The translations under genes were made by a program, and so were the position numbers. From Bacteroidota bacterium (GTDB taxonomy: Bacteria > Bacteroidota > Bacteroidia > Chitinophagales > Chitinophagaceae), in NCBI GenBank assembly GCA_013286315.1, contig JABDFX010000021.1:1-35770 (forward strand): a stretch of 35,770 bases of DNA, read 5' to 3'. The first letter of the stretch is position 1. The number at the start of each line of letters is the position of its first letter. The notes under the pieces are model-generated. The model was given only the letters and a program-made list of their open reading frames with translations. It was not told where the DNA came from and ran no database searches. Shown here one piece after another: positions 8,147-15,701 of this stretch.

Positions 8147-8923
8147 ATGATAATCGGATTACTCACTTTAGCATATATTCTCTTTGGCGGCGGAAATGAG
8201 ACTTTCCTGCTCAATCCAAATTTAAAAAGCAATGTAAATAAATATGTGACGGATAAGAACCGCAAAACAGAAATCGATCAGGTCATCAAACAGGTAGAAA
8301 AAAACCAGGCGAATTTTCAAAAACAAACGAAGAAAGTCTACGACAAAAAATTGGTCGCTTTGAATATGAATCGCCTGTCAACTATGGATGATTTTAAACA
8401 GGAGTATGACAGTTTCTATCTGGGTCTTATAGAATTACAAAATGGATTCCTGGATTCGGAATTAAAGATAAGATCTCTCATTCACCCTAACGAATGGGAT
8501 AGCATTATGAACAAGGTTTTAAAGCAACCCGCGAAAGAAAAAATCAGGAAGAATTTAATCGGGGAAAATAAGAAATTGCATGACAAATTACTGAATGTGT
8601 GTAATAAATATATTCCCGACACCGCCGGAAAAAAGAAAGCCAGGGTTCTTGTAGATGGCTATGAGAATAAAGGCGACACGCTTGCAGATGCATTCCTGGA
8701 TCTGAACTATCAGTACCTGAACACTCTAAGGCCTTATAAAGTTACCCGCCAGGATTTTGAACCACAACGTGCTAAAATGATCGAGTTAAGAAGGAACTAC
8801 ACGGGTTATCTGGTAAACATGAGGTTTCAACTTATGGAATTGACACCTGAAAAGGAATGGGAAGGTCTTGCTAAGGAACTCAATAATAATTTCACATACA
8901 TGGGCGCCGGGGCATCAAAGTAA
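8147..8923 (+). CDS. Membrane-anchored helical protein, unknown function
   Basis: This 258-residue protein has a short hydrophobic N-terminus (MIIGLLTLAYILFGGG), best read as a membrane anchor rather than a cleaved signal. The rest is highly charged and helical: residues about 35-75 form a probable coiled coil rich in Lys and Gln (VIKQVEKNQANFQKQTKKVY), and later helices carry HPNEWDSIMNKVL and TPEKEWEGLAKELN. The two similar E-W-(D/E) helices (about 122 and 240) hint at an internal duplication. I do not recognise a domain. Position at the end of the 3040-8923 cluster suggests a periplasmic adaptor role, which is only inference. Confidence 0.7.
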   Translation: MIIGLLTLAYILFGGGNETFLLNPNLKSNVNKYVTDKNRKTEIDQVIKQVEKNQANFQKQTKKVYDKKLVALNMNRLSTMDDFKQEYDSFYLGLIELQNGFLDSELKIRSLIHPNEWDSIMNKVLKQPAKEKIRKNLIGENKKLHDKLLNVCNKYIPDTAGKKKARVLVDGYENKGDTLADAFLDLNYQYLNTLRPYKVTRQDFEPQRAKMIELRRNYTGYLVNMRFQLMELTPEKEWEGLAKELNNNFTYMGAGASK

Positions 8924-8948
8924 ACGGCATTCCTATTATTTTCCGTGA

Positions 8949-9050
8949 ATGGGCACCAAACGATTGAACATTTACATTCTTTTCCTTGTACCTCTGCTTT
9001 CCTGCACTTCTGAGCGAAAAATCCAATTAAGGCGAGCCCTGGCAGAATAA
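8949..9050 (+). CDS. Possible mini-lipoprotein (33 residues)
   Basis: A short ATG-to-TAA frame encodes MGTKRLNIYILFLVPLLSC plus 14 more residues. The basic start, hydrophobic core and LLSC form a textbook lipobox, giving a mature peptide of only 15 residues (CTSERKIQLRRALAE). It begins 26 bp after the helical-protein stop and does not overlap the convergent acyltransferase, which ends at 9089. It could be a real tiny lipoprotein or the surviving head of a deleted lipoprotein gene. The lipobox argues against chance, but the frame is very short. Confidence 0.35.
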   Translation: MGTKRLNIYILFLVPLLSCTSERKIQLRRALAE

Positions 9051-9088
9051 AATGCAGCATGTAACCGGACGGATAAGTGATCATCAGC

Positions 9089-10246
9089 TTATATGTACGA
9101 TAGCCACCATTGGCTATGTATTCGCTTGTAATGACCATACCAGCGGCAAGGATAATAAAGCATCAACACAACGACTATCCATATTAAGTAAACCTCCCAC
9201 AATGGCCTTCCAAAACCTTGCACCTGCCATACGATGGGCGATCCGTCAGATTTCATCGGCAGTCCCGACATAAGCGCAAGAACAATATTGAAGATCCTGA
9301 GCAAACTCAAATGAATGATAAAATAAATGTAGGGTGTATTTCCATACACCCTGCAAAAACCGGCGAAGGAGTTAACGGTTTTTTCGGTAAATGACAATAA
9401 TAACATGAGAGGTCCAAGCGTCATTAGAAAAAAGAGAAGCGAAGGCGATTGCTTGGTTACATTTAAAAAAGACAATATCGTGTGCATGATATTCCGCTGC
9501 ATGCCCCAGGGTGATGGATCGCCATAGTGATTAATCAGTCTCAACACCATAAATAAAATAACTGCCGAAACACCTGAAAGGCGTAATATTCTTTGGCGTT
9601 TATCTGCGTCGTACCCGTTTTTATAAAGCGCGCCAAAAGTATAACCCAGTAACAAAGCACCACTCCATGGTATGACGGAATATAACACAACAATTGCCCG
9701 ACCGGCGCTTAGGGGTATAAACGCGCCCCTGGCCGACAAAAACATTTTGGTTAAAGCCCCCGTCACCCCCGTTGCAGGCAGTTGAAAATAATCAAGCGCA
9801 TTGTGGCCAAATAGGATAATAACTGTAACTGTGGCAATGACCTGCCTAGGTGCACGGAGTAACAGCCCCAGGATGATCATACCAAATCCGGTCGCCCACA
9901 AAACTTCAAGTATTAACATATGATATTGCAAATCGAAGGAAAACAGCAGGCTGATGATAAGTATGTCGGAAAAGATTAACCATGCACCCCTTTTGAACAG
10001 GAAAATGCTCAATTCCTTTTTTGTCCGCCTCTGCCCGGCCAGATAAGCCGAAACACCACTTAAAAATACAAAGCCAGGCGCGCAAATATGCGTTACCCAT
10101 CGCGTAAAAAACAGGATAACCGTTGTCGTTTGCATATCAAGCGGGGACGCGCCGGGGTAATGCAGAAAATCGCGCGAATGATCCAGTGTCATTATGATCA
10201 TGATGAGCCCGCGAACGATATCTATTGAATTTATACGTTCTTTCAT
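9089..10246 (-). CDS. Membrane acyltransferase-like protein (DUF1624/HGSNAT-type)
   Basis: This 385-residue protein has about 10 membrane segments. It opens with RINSIDIVRGLIMIIMTLDHSRDF, the hallmark N-terminus of the DUF1624 / heparan-alpha-glucosaminide acetyltransferase-like family, with a conserved D-x-x-R-G and a membrane-embedded D-H pair. Further family signs are FFTRWVTHICAPGFVFLSGVSA (about 48-70), VIPWSGALLLGYTFG near 190-205 and the C-terminal YYPCRWYGHYKR. The family is thought to move acyl groups across or at the inner membrane; the substrate here is unknown. Transcribed alone, divergently from the Omp85-like gene. Confidence 0.85.
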   Translation of the reverse strand: MKERINSIDIVRGLIMIIMTLDHSRDFLHYPGASPLDMQTTTVILFFTRWVTHICAPGFVFLSGVSAYLAGQRRTKKELSIFLFKRGAWLIFSDILIISLLFSFDLQYHMLILEVLWATGFGMIILGLLLRAPRQVIATVTVIILFGHNALDYFQLPATGVTGALTKMFLSARGAFIPLSAGRAIVVLYSVIPWSGALLLGYTFGALYKNGYDADKRQRILRLSGVSAVILFMVLRLINHYGDPSPWGMQRNIMHTILSFLNVTKQSPSLLFFLMTLGPLMLLLSFTEKTVNSFAGFCRVYGNTPYIYFIIHLSLLRIFNIVLALMSGLPMKSDGSPIVWQVQGFGRPLWEVYLIWIVVVLMLYYPCRWYGHYKRIHSQWWLSYI

Positions 10247-10559
10247 TACCCGTTTTTCATATAAAAAATCCTCTATTTTCTTTGTCTCTTCAGCATTTGA
10301 CGACCGAATCGTCTCAAAATAACGACGTTTAGTCGCAATTTGAAATAGATTGAATTCCTAATCGATAATTTCAGGTTTTAAATCATCCTTCAATAAAAAG
10401 TATCAACGAAAAAAAACAACGAAATCCCGCAAGCTTTAATTACCTGCAAACTGGGATAAAGTATAACCAGGTTTCCCTTCTTACGAACTGTATCATAGGC
10501 TCCTCAGTTCTCGATCATCTATCTTTCGTAGCTTTGGCATTAATCGTTACAGATACCCT
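10247..10559. promoter_or_regulatory. Divergent intergenic region with short inverted repeats and a plus-strand -7 box
   Basis: This 313-bp gap separates the minus-strand acyltransferase from the plus-strand barrel gene. Near the acyltransferase side, at about 10294-10333, there are two small inverted repeats, GACGA-n5-TCGTC and CGAC-n5-GTCG, which could be operator half-sites. A TAGCTTTG box at 10529-10536 fits the Bacteroidota -7 consensus TAnnTTTG and would start transcription about 15-20 bp before the TTG start of the barrel gene. No convincing -33 TTG is seen. Nothing else coding was found in the gap. Confidence 0.5.
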
Positions 10560-11814
10560 TTGTTAAAACTCCTCTTAGTTTTTTTCCTGGTTTTTTTTTC
10601 ATTTGCCCTGCATGCACAGGATGGCGGGTTTATAAATGACAGTACAGGACGGGACACCAGTCAGCTAAAAAACCGCCCCTCGGAATTATTACAGCACAAA
10701 CAGGTCGATCTTATTGATTTGGGGAATAAAATATTATACAAACATCCAAGCCCGCGACAGGACAGTATTAATATGAAACCAGGTAGATTATATGTTTCTG
10801 TATTGCCTTCAGCCCAATACACTTTACAAACCGGTTTCGCAGTTTCCATTGGTGGAAATGCTGCTTTTTATACCAGCTTGTCTAAAGATGAAAATATTTC
10901 CAATGTCGTATCCAGCCTGAATTATAGTCAGAAAAAGCAATTTTTCATTCCTCTTCAGGCAAATATCTGGACAAAGGGAAATGAATATAATATTCAGACC
11001 GACTGGAACTTTGCTATTTTCCCACAATATACTTATGGACTGGGCGGATTTACAACCGAAATAGACGGTTATCCGATCGATTACAACGAACTGAAATTCT
11101 ACCAGACTTTATATAAAACCATAACACGGGATTTTTTACCCGGGCCTTGGATATGATTACGATAACTTTTGGAATATAGTACAGAATGGTTTGCCATCCG
11201 ACACCCACACCGACTGGGACAAGTATGGATTTAACCGAAGCTCCATATCATCTGGCCCCACCTTCAACATACTTTTTGACGGGCGGAGAAATTCCATCAA
11301 TCCAGTGCCTGGAAATTATGCTAACCTGGTTTATCGGACCAGCCTCTCCCTGATGGGAAGCAATTATAACTGGAGTTCTCTGATGATTGATCTGCGTAAA
11401 TACATTCATTTCCCTTCCGGTTCCAATAACACACTGGCCTTCTGGTCTTATAACTGGTTTACCCTGAGTGGTAAGCCGCCCTACCTGAATCTGCCCGCTA
11501 CTGCATCAGATGAATATGCTAACTTAGGGAGGGGATATGTTCAGGGAAGGTACAGGGGTACCAATCTTATATATCTTGAGTCAGAATACCGGTATGGCAT
11601 TACTTCCAATGGTCTGATCAGCGGTGTGTTATTTGTCAATTCCCAGTCTTTTACTGAAACCTCCAACAACAAATTTGAAACGATCCTTCCCGGGTGGGGA
11701 CTTGGACTAAGGGTCAAGTTTAATAAATTTTCCAGAACAAATCTTTGTCTCGATTATGGCTTTGGCATCCATGGATCCCACGGGATTTTTGCAAATCTGG
11801 GTGAAGTATTTTAA
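10560..11814 (+). pseudogene. Omp85/BamA-like outer-membrane barrel gene with a +1 frameshift
   Basis: Two consecutive frames encode one protein. The first (10560-11156, 198 residues from a TTG start) has a signal ending in FALHAQ and beta strands such as PSAQYTLQTGFAVSIGGNAAFY. It ends shortly after ITRDF. The second continues from about 11131 in another frame (YPGLGYDYDNFWNI) to 11814 and ends YGFGIHGSHGIFANLGEVF, the usual C-terminal strand of Bacteroidota BamA/TamA-like proteins. Removing one T from the T6 run at 11132-11137 restores TRDFYPGLGYD and a single product of about 418 residues. No POTRA repeats fit before the barrel, so it is a short Omp85-like protein. The frameshift may be genuine, slippage-driven or a sequencing error. 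Confidence 0.8.
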
Positions 11815-11890
11815 TTCGATTTTTCATCTTATGCAATTATAATAGGTAGTCGGGTAGAATCTTTACTTACGTCTATGATACCAAGGTCAG

Positions 11891-11909
11891 GTTAGAAAAT
11901 CATTCTAAC
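11891..11909. promoter_or_regulatory. Inverted repeat GTTAGAA-n5-TTCTAAC
   Basis: Perfect 7-bp arms around a 5-nt spacer lie 165 bp upstream of the response-regulator start. The same core half-site, TTAGAA/TTCTAA, recurs at 12004-12019. Possible distal operator for regulation of the two-component genes; inference only. Confidence 0.4.
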
Positions 11910-12003
11910 TTTTAATTATACAGTTTACGGGAAACCGGAAATTTCCCTCCCTGATGAAATTCAAAGCCAATCATTTCAAAAATGGAATAAATTCTATTAA
12001 CAT

Positions 12004-12019
12004 ATTAGAAACTTCTAAT
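12004..12019. promoter_or_regulatory. Inverted repeat ATTAGAA-n2-TTCTAAT next to the promoter
   Basis: Perfect 7-bp arms around a 2-nt spacer end 2 bp upstream of a TTG (-33) element. The half-site TTCTAAT resembles the TCTAATC unit in the repeat array before the efflux operon, so the response regulator may control its own gene here. Confidence 0.45.
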
Positions 12020-12021
12020 GA

Positions 12022-12052
12022 TTGAAACCAATAGCAAAGCAATTTACCTTTG
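12022..12052 (+). promoter_or_regulatory. Promoter of the response regulator/kinase operon
   Basis: TTG at 12022-12024 and TACCTTTG at 12045-12052 are separated by 20 bp, matching the Bacteroidota -33/-7 arrangement. Transcription would start near 12059, leaving about 15 nt before the GTG start at 12074, which supports that start over the TTG at 12050. Confidence 0.65.
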
Positions 12053-12073
12053 TCATTGATCATCGACTATTAT

Positions 12074-12748
12074 GTGAACATCCTATTGGTAGAAGACGAA
12101 TTCAAGGTTTCAGAATTTATCCAAAAAGGTCTTAAAGAACAGTTTCATCATATAGATGTAGCCTTTGATGGACTTTTTGGCGAAAAGCTGGCTTTGGAAA
12201 ATGAGTATGACCTGGCCATTGTCGACGTAATTCTTCCTGGGAAAAGCGGCTTGGAACTCTGTCATCAGATCCGTAAATACAAGCAGGATATGCCTATTCT
12301 TTTGCTAACCGCCCTGGGTACAACGAAAGATATCGTAACCGGTTTTGAATCGGGTGCTGATGATTATCTGGTCAAGCCCTTTCATTTTGATGAATTACTG
12401 GCCAGAATAAAAGCACTCGGAAGAAGGCGAATGCTGGTATCTCCCGGAATTATTTATAAAGCTGGTGATCTTGAAGTGGATGCGTCAAAAAAAATCACGA
12501 AAAGAAATGGCAGGGAAATTATACTCACCGCCAAGGAATTTGCGCTACTTGAAGTACTGATCATAAACAAGAACAGGGTTCTCTCAAGAACCTTTATCGC
12601 AGAAAGTGTCTGGGGCATTCATTATGACGGAGGTACCAATATTATTGATGTCTACATCAATTATCTGCGGTCCAAAATAAATAAGGGATTTAGTACTTCG
12701 CTCATCCACACCGTTATAGGAATGGGATATGTACTGAAGGACCACTGA
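12074..12748 (+). CDS. OmpR/PhoB-type response regulator (metal-efflux locus)
   Basis: From the GTG at 12074 the product is 224 residues. The receiver domain (1-115) shows VEDE at the acidic pocket, the phospho-acceptor Asp51 in IVDVILPGKSG, Thr79 in LLTALG and Lys101 in LVKPF. The C-terminal winged helix (about 130-222) has LTAKEFALLEVL, RVLSRTFIAESVWG and the wing IHTVIGMGYVLK. A TTG at 12050 would add 8 residues before the first strand but lies inside the predicted -7 box, so it is rejected. The kinase gene follows 16 bp downstream and an RND efflux operon comes next, which is the standard arrangement of CzcRS/CusRS-type metal sensing. It probably binds the 11-bp-spaced repeats at 14244-14294. 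Confidence 0.92.
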   Translation: MNILLVEDEFKVSEFIQKGLKEQFHHIDVAFDGLFGEKLALENEYDLAIVDVILPGKSGLELCHQIRKYKQDMPILLLTALGTTKDIVTGFESGADDYLVKPFHFDELLARIKALGRRRMLVSPGIIYKAGDLEVDASKKITKRNGREIILTAKEFALLEVLIINKNRVLSRTFIAESVWGIHYDGGTNIIDVYINYLRSKINKGFSTSLIHTVIGMGYVLKDH

Positions 12749-12764
12749 ATTTTAAAGGAAATTT

Positions 12765-14114
12765 ATGAAGGTCCGGGACAGACTCTCATTGCAGTTCACC
12801 AACATATCCGCAATCATCCTATTGGGGATATTATCAGGCATCTATTTTTTAACGCTGCGCTATAAAGAAAATGATTTTCGGATACGGCTTATTGACCGGG
12901 CGATCACGAATGCAGAGTTATTTCTCGCTCAGGACAACTTATCGGAAGAAAAGTTCAAAGAAGTTCAGAAGAAGTTTCCGCTAAGTCTTCCGTCGGAAAT
13001 CGTCCGAATATATAATGATCATAACGAATCCGTTTTCATAAAGGATAGTAGTTTTCAATGGCCGTCGTCTGTTATCAACCAGGTAAGGAAACAGAAATTC
13101 ATTTATTATTCTCAGGACTTAAGACAGATAGTAGGTATTTACTATGTAGACAATTCCGGAAATTTCACGGTTCTGGTCTCTGCCATTGATGTTTATGGTG
13201 CCCAACAAATGCATCAGCTTTTCTTAGTGATGTTAGGAATTTTCATTATTTCTGTTTTTATCCATTTCTTCGCCGGCCGTCTCTTTGCCAGAATAGCCTT
13301 GTCCCCAATTATCAAAGTGATTAATGAAGTAAAAATTATCCGATCCTCCAGTCTGGATAAGCGACTTGAGACAAAAGGTGGAAAAGACGAGATCAATGAA
13401 CTCGTCTATACATTTAATAACCTGTTGGAACATTTGGAACAATCTTTCGGGGCGCAAAAGGCATTCGTTGCACATGCTTCACACGAACTAAGGACACCTG
13501 TTACCTCTATTATCGGAGAAGTAGAAGTAACACTATCACAGGAAAGAAATAAGGAAGAGTATAAAACGACTTTGGAAGGAGTCCTGAACGAATCAGCCAG
13601 ACTGAATGACCTGATCAATAACCTGTTTGACCTGGCCCAGGCTAACGTGGAAATTTCTGATTTTCAGGATGTGCGCCTGGATGAATTAATTTGGCAGGTG
13701 AAAGATGAATGGACCAATAAGATTCCCGAAAGCAATGTGGAATTATATTATAATCTGCCGGAGGATCCAAAGAAATACACCATCCAGGGTAATAGCCACC
13801 TCCTATTCATCGCTGTCGGCAATATCCTGAAAAATGCGATCAAATTCTCGGATAACAAAATCGTTACCTGTAAGATGTTTCTTCAGAATAATTCACCAGT
13901 CATCAGTATCCGTGATATCGGGATTGGTATAAACAGAGAGGATATTCAACATGTATTCCAGCCGTTTTTCAGAGGTGCTAACGCCAGGGGATATTCAGGT
14001 TATGGTATTGGCCTGTCCCTGGCTGATAAAATCCTCAGACTCCATAATGTGCGGATTTCCATCTATTCAGATTTGGGAAAAGGCACAGAATTCGTACTAT
14101 CATTTTCAAAATGA
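12765..14114 (+). CDS. Sensor histidine kinase (metal-efflux locus)
   Basis: This 449-residue kinase has two membrane segments (about 12-30 and 151-169) flanking a periplasmic sensor domain of about 120 residues, then a HAMP-like linker (PIIKVINEVKIIRSSSLDKRL). The HisKA box AHASHELRTP holds the phospho-acceptor His240. The ATPase domain has the N-box GNILKNAIKFS (Asn353, Asn357), the G1 box DIGIGI (384-389) and the G2 box GYGIGLSL (412-419). The sensor domain is not rich in His or Met, so the metal sensed cannot be read from sequence. The start ATG follows an AAGGAAATTT stretch, one of few SD-like sequences here. It is co-transcribed with the response regulator. Confidence 0.93.
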   Translation: MKVRDRLSLQFTNISAIILLGILSGIYFLTLRYKENDFRIRLIDRAITNAELFLAQDNLSEEKFKEVQKKFPLSLPSEIVRIYNDHNESVFIKDSSFQWPSSVINQVRKQKFIYYSQDLRQIVGIYYVDNSGNFTVLVSAIDVYGAQQMHQLFLVMLGIFIISVFIHFFAGRLFARIALSPIIKVINEVKIIRSSSLDKRLETKGGKDEINELVYTFNNLLEHLEQSFGAQKAFVAHASHELRTPVTSIIGEVEVTLSQERNKEEYKTTLEGVLNESARLNDLINNLFDLAQANVEISDFQDVRLDELIWQVKDEWTNKIPESNVELYYNLPEDPKKYTIQGNSHLLFIAVGNILKNAIKFSDNKIVTCKMFLQNNSPVISIRDIGIGINREDIQHVFQPFFRGANARGYSGYGIGLSLADKILRLHNVRISIYSDLGKGTEFVLSFSK

Positions 14115-14243
14115 AAATTCACTTTTCAATTCTGAAAATGAATTGCATAATTGGTTAACCCCCGGTTAATCATTTATCATCAATCTTTTCCGGCTCATGT
14201 ATAATGTGCTCGTTATGAGTCAATATATTTTTTATTAAAAAGA

Positions 14244-14294
14244 CTTAATCCCGTCTTAATCATTTTCTAATCTCAGATTAATCAGGTCCTAATC
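14244..14294 (+). promoter_or_regulatory. Five direct repeats (YYTAATC-like) spaced exactly 11 bp
   Basis: Heptamers start at 14244 (CTTAATC), 14255 (CTTAATC), 14266 (TCTAATC), 14277 (ATTAATC) and 14288 (CCTAATC). All share TAATC and sit one helical turn apart on the same face of the DNA. Tandem binding of OmpR/PhoB-family dimers to 7-bp repeats with 4-bp gaps is well known. The array ends 9 bp upstream of a TAGTTTTG -7 box and occupies the place of a -33 element, the position of an activator site. The response regulator at 12074-12748 is the obvious candidate ligand. Confidence 0.75.
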
Positions 14295-14303
14295 ATCGCT
14301 TTT

Positions 14304-14311
14304 TAGTTTTG
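14304..14311 (+). promoter_or_regulatory. -7 box of the RND efflux operon
   Basis: TAGTTTTG matches TAnnTTTG exactly. No -33 TTG is present at the right distance; the direct-repeat array covers that position, suggesting an activator-dependent promoter. The start of transcription would be near 14318, giving a leader of about 55 nt before the ATG at 14373. Confidence 0.65.
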
Positions 14312-14372
14312 CGCCTGGCCGTTTCAAGCTTGTCCATTTTCACTCTTATTTTTTTGTTAGAGGACCAATTTA

Positions 14373-15674
14373 ATGATGATGCATATAATGTTCAGGCTGT
14401 TCATGGTTACTGTATTCATATCGGCCGCATGTACTGGATTTAGTCAGAATTTAAGAACGGACACCGTCCGTATGGATCTTACACGTTCTGAAAAAGCATT
14501 CCTGGATAGTAATCTGTTGCTTCTTGCCCAGAAATACAATATCGATGCCCAGAAGGCATTGATTATCCAGGCAAAACTTTGGCCCAATCCAAATCTCTCC
14601 TATGGCAGGGGACCGTTTATTCCGCTTTATGATCCCACATCTTTATATCCGAAGTCCAATTTTTTTTATAATAGTGAAAATGATGCAACCATATCGCAGC
14701 TGATTTTGCTGGCCGGGAAAAGGAATAAACAGATCAAGATAGCCGTTGCCAATGCGAAATTGTCTGAATTCCAGTTCTATGATTTGCTAAGAACACTAAA
14801 ATATACACTCCGCTCAGATTTTTTCAATATTTACTTTCTGCAACAATCTGCAAAAGTATATCAGGCAGAAATCAATGCATTGGCTCAGGTAGTCCATGCA
14901 TTCGCTGAACAACAGGGCAGTGGTTATATAGCTGAAAAAGAAGTGCTTCGGGTTCGTGCCCAACTATACAGTTTTCAAAGCGAATATAATGACCTTCTAA
15001 ATCAAATAAGGGGATTGCAAACTGAGTTGAGGCTGGTATTACAGGTAAAACCAGATATATATATCGACCCCCAGCCGGATTTTTCGTCCATTAAAAATCT
15101 GAGTCCTTCCGCTTATCCGATAAACACGCTTCTCGATTCAGCATATCAAAACAGGACCGACCTTCTTATTGCGCGTGAAAATACAAACATCAATAAGCTG
15201 AATTACGATTATCAAAAAGCACTGGCTGTACCTGATCTTACCGCCTATGTTACATGGGATCACCAGGGAAGTTATGCAGTTAACTACAACGGATTGGGGG
15301 TTTCGTTTGATTTGCCCGTCCTGAACCGCAACCAGGGAAATATCAAATCGGCAAAAGCCCAGATTGCCAATACAGTGGCCAATGAAAAAAGTACGGAAGC
15401 AGCGGTAAAGGAGAATATATACAACGCGCTCGAAATAGCATATGCCCAGGACAATCTTTTCAAGAATATCGATCCGAAATTCAGCGGTGACTTTGAAAGA
15501 CTGGTCAATGAAGTACTGATCAACTACCAAAGACGTAATCTGGGGTTGCTGGACTTCCTTGACTTTTATGATTCCTACAAACAGAATGTTTTGCAGGTAA
15601 ATGCGATACAATATAACAGGGTGCAGGCTTTTGAAGACTTAAATTATTACACGGGAACTAATTTTTTCAACTGA
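14373..15674 (+). CDS. TolC/CzcC-like outer-membrane efflux channel
   Basis: This 433-residue protein has a signal (MFRLFMVTVFISAACTGFSQ). Its two long alpha-helical hairpins are typical of outer-membrane efflux proteins: AQKYNIDAQKALIIQAKLWPNPNLSY (about 54-80), then helices with YLAEIN-like repeats, and in the second half LLIARENTNINKLNYDYQKALAVPDL and NRNQGNIKSAKAQIANTVANE. The NPNLS and PDLTAY strands mark the repeated beta segments. Several ATGs lie at the start (14373, 14376, 14391); the first was taken. The adaptor and pump genes follow at 27 and 24 bp, so this opens a three-gene efflux operon. The channel would form the outer-membrane exit of the pump. Confidence 0.9.
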   Translation: MMMHIMFRLFMVTVFISAACTGFSQNLRTDTVRMDLTRSEKAFLDSNLLLLAQKYNIDAQKALIIQAKLWPNPNLSYGRGPFIPLYDPTSLYPKSNFFYNSENDATISQLILLAGKRNKQIKIAVANAKLSEFQFYDLLRTLKYTLRSDFFNIYFLQQSAKVYQAEINALAQVVHAFAEQQGSGYIAEKEVLRVRAQLYSFQSEYNDLLNQIRGLQTELRLVLQVKPDIYIDPQPDFSSIKNLSPSAYPINTLLDSAYQNRTDLLIARENTNINKLNYDYQKALAVPDLTAYVTWDHQGSYAVNYNGLGVSFDLPVLNRNQGNIKSAKAQIANTVANEKSTEAAVKENIYNALEIAYAQDNLFKNIDPKFSGDFERLVNEVLINYQRRNLGLLDFLDFYDSYKQNVLQVNAIQYNRVQAFEDLNYYTGTNFFN

Positions 15675-15701
15675 TTATTTACTTAAACAGCTAACCAAAA
15701 A

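Noticed and set aside
15138-15611. 157-codon frame antisense to the TolC-like gene
   Set aside because: The sense strand has a full-length efflux channel; the antisense product is rich in Ile/Cys/Val without any motif.
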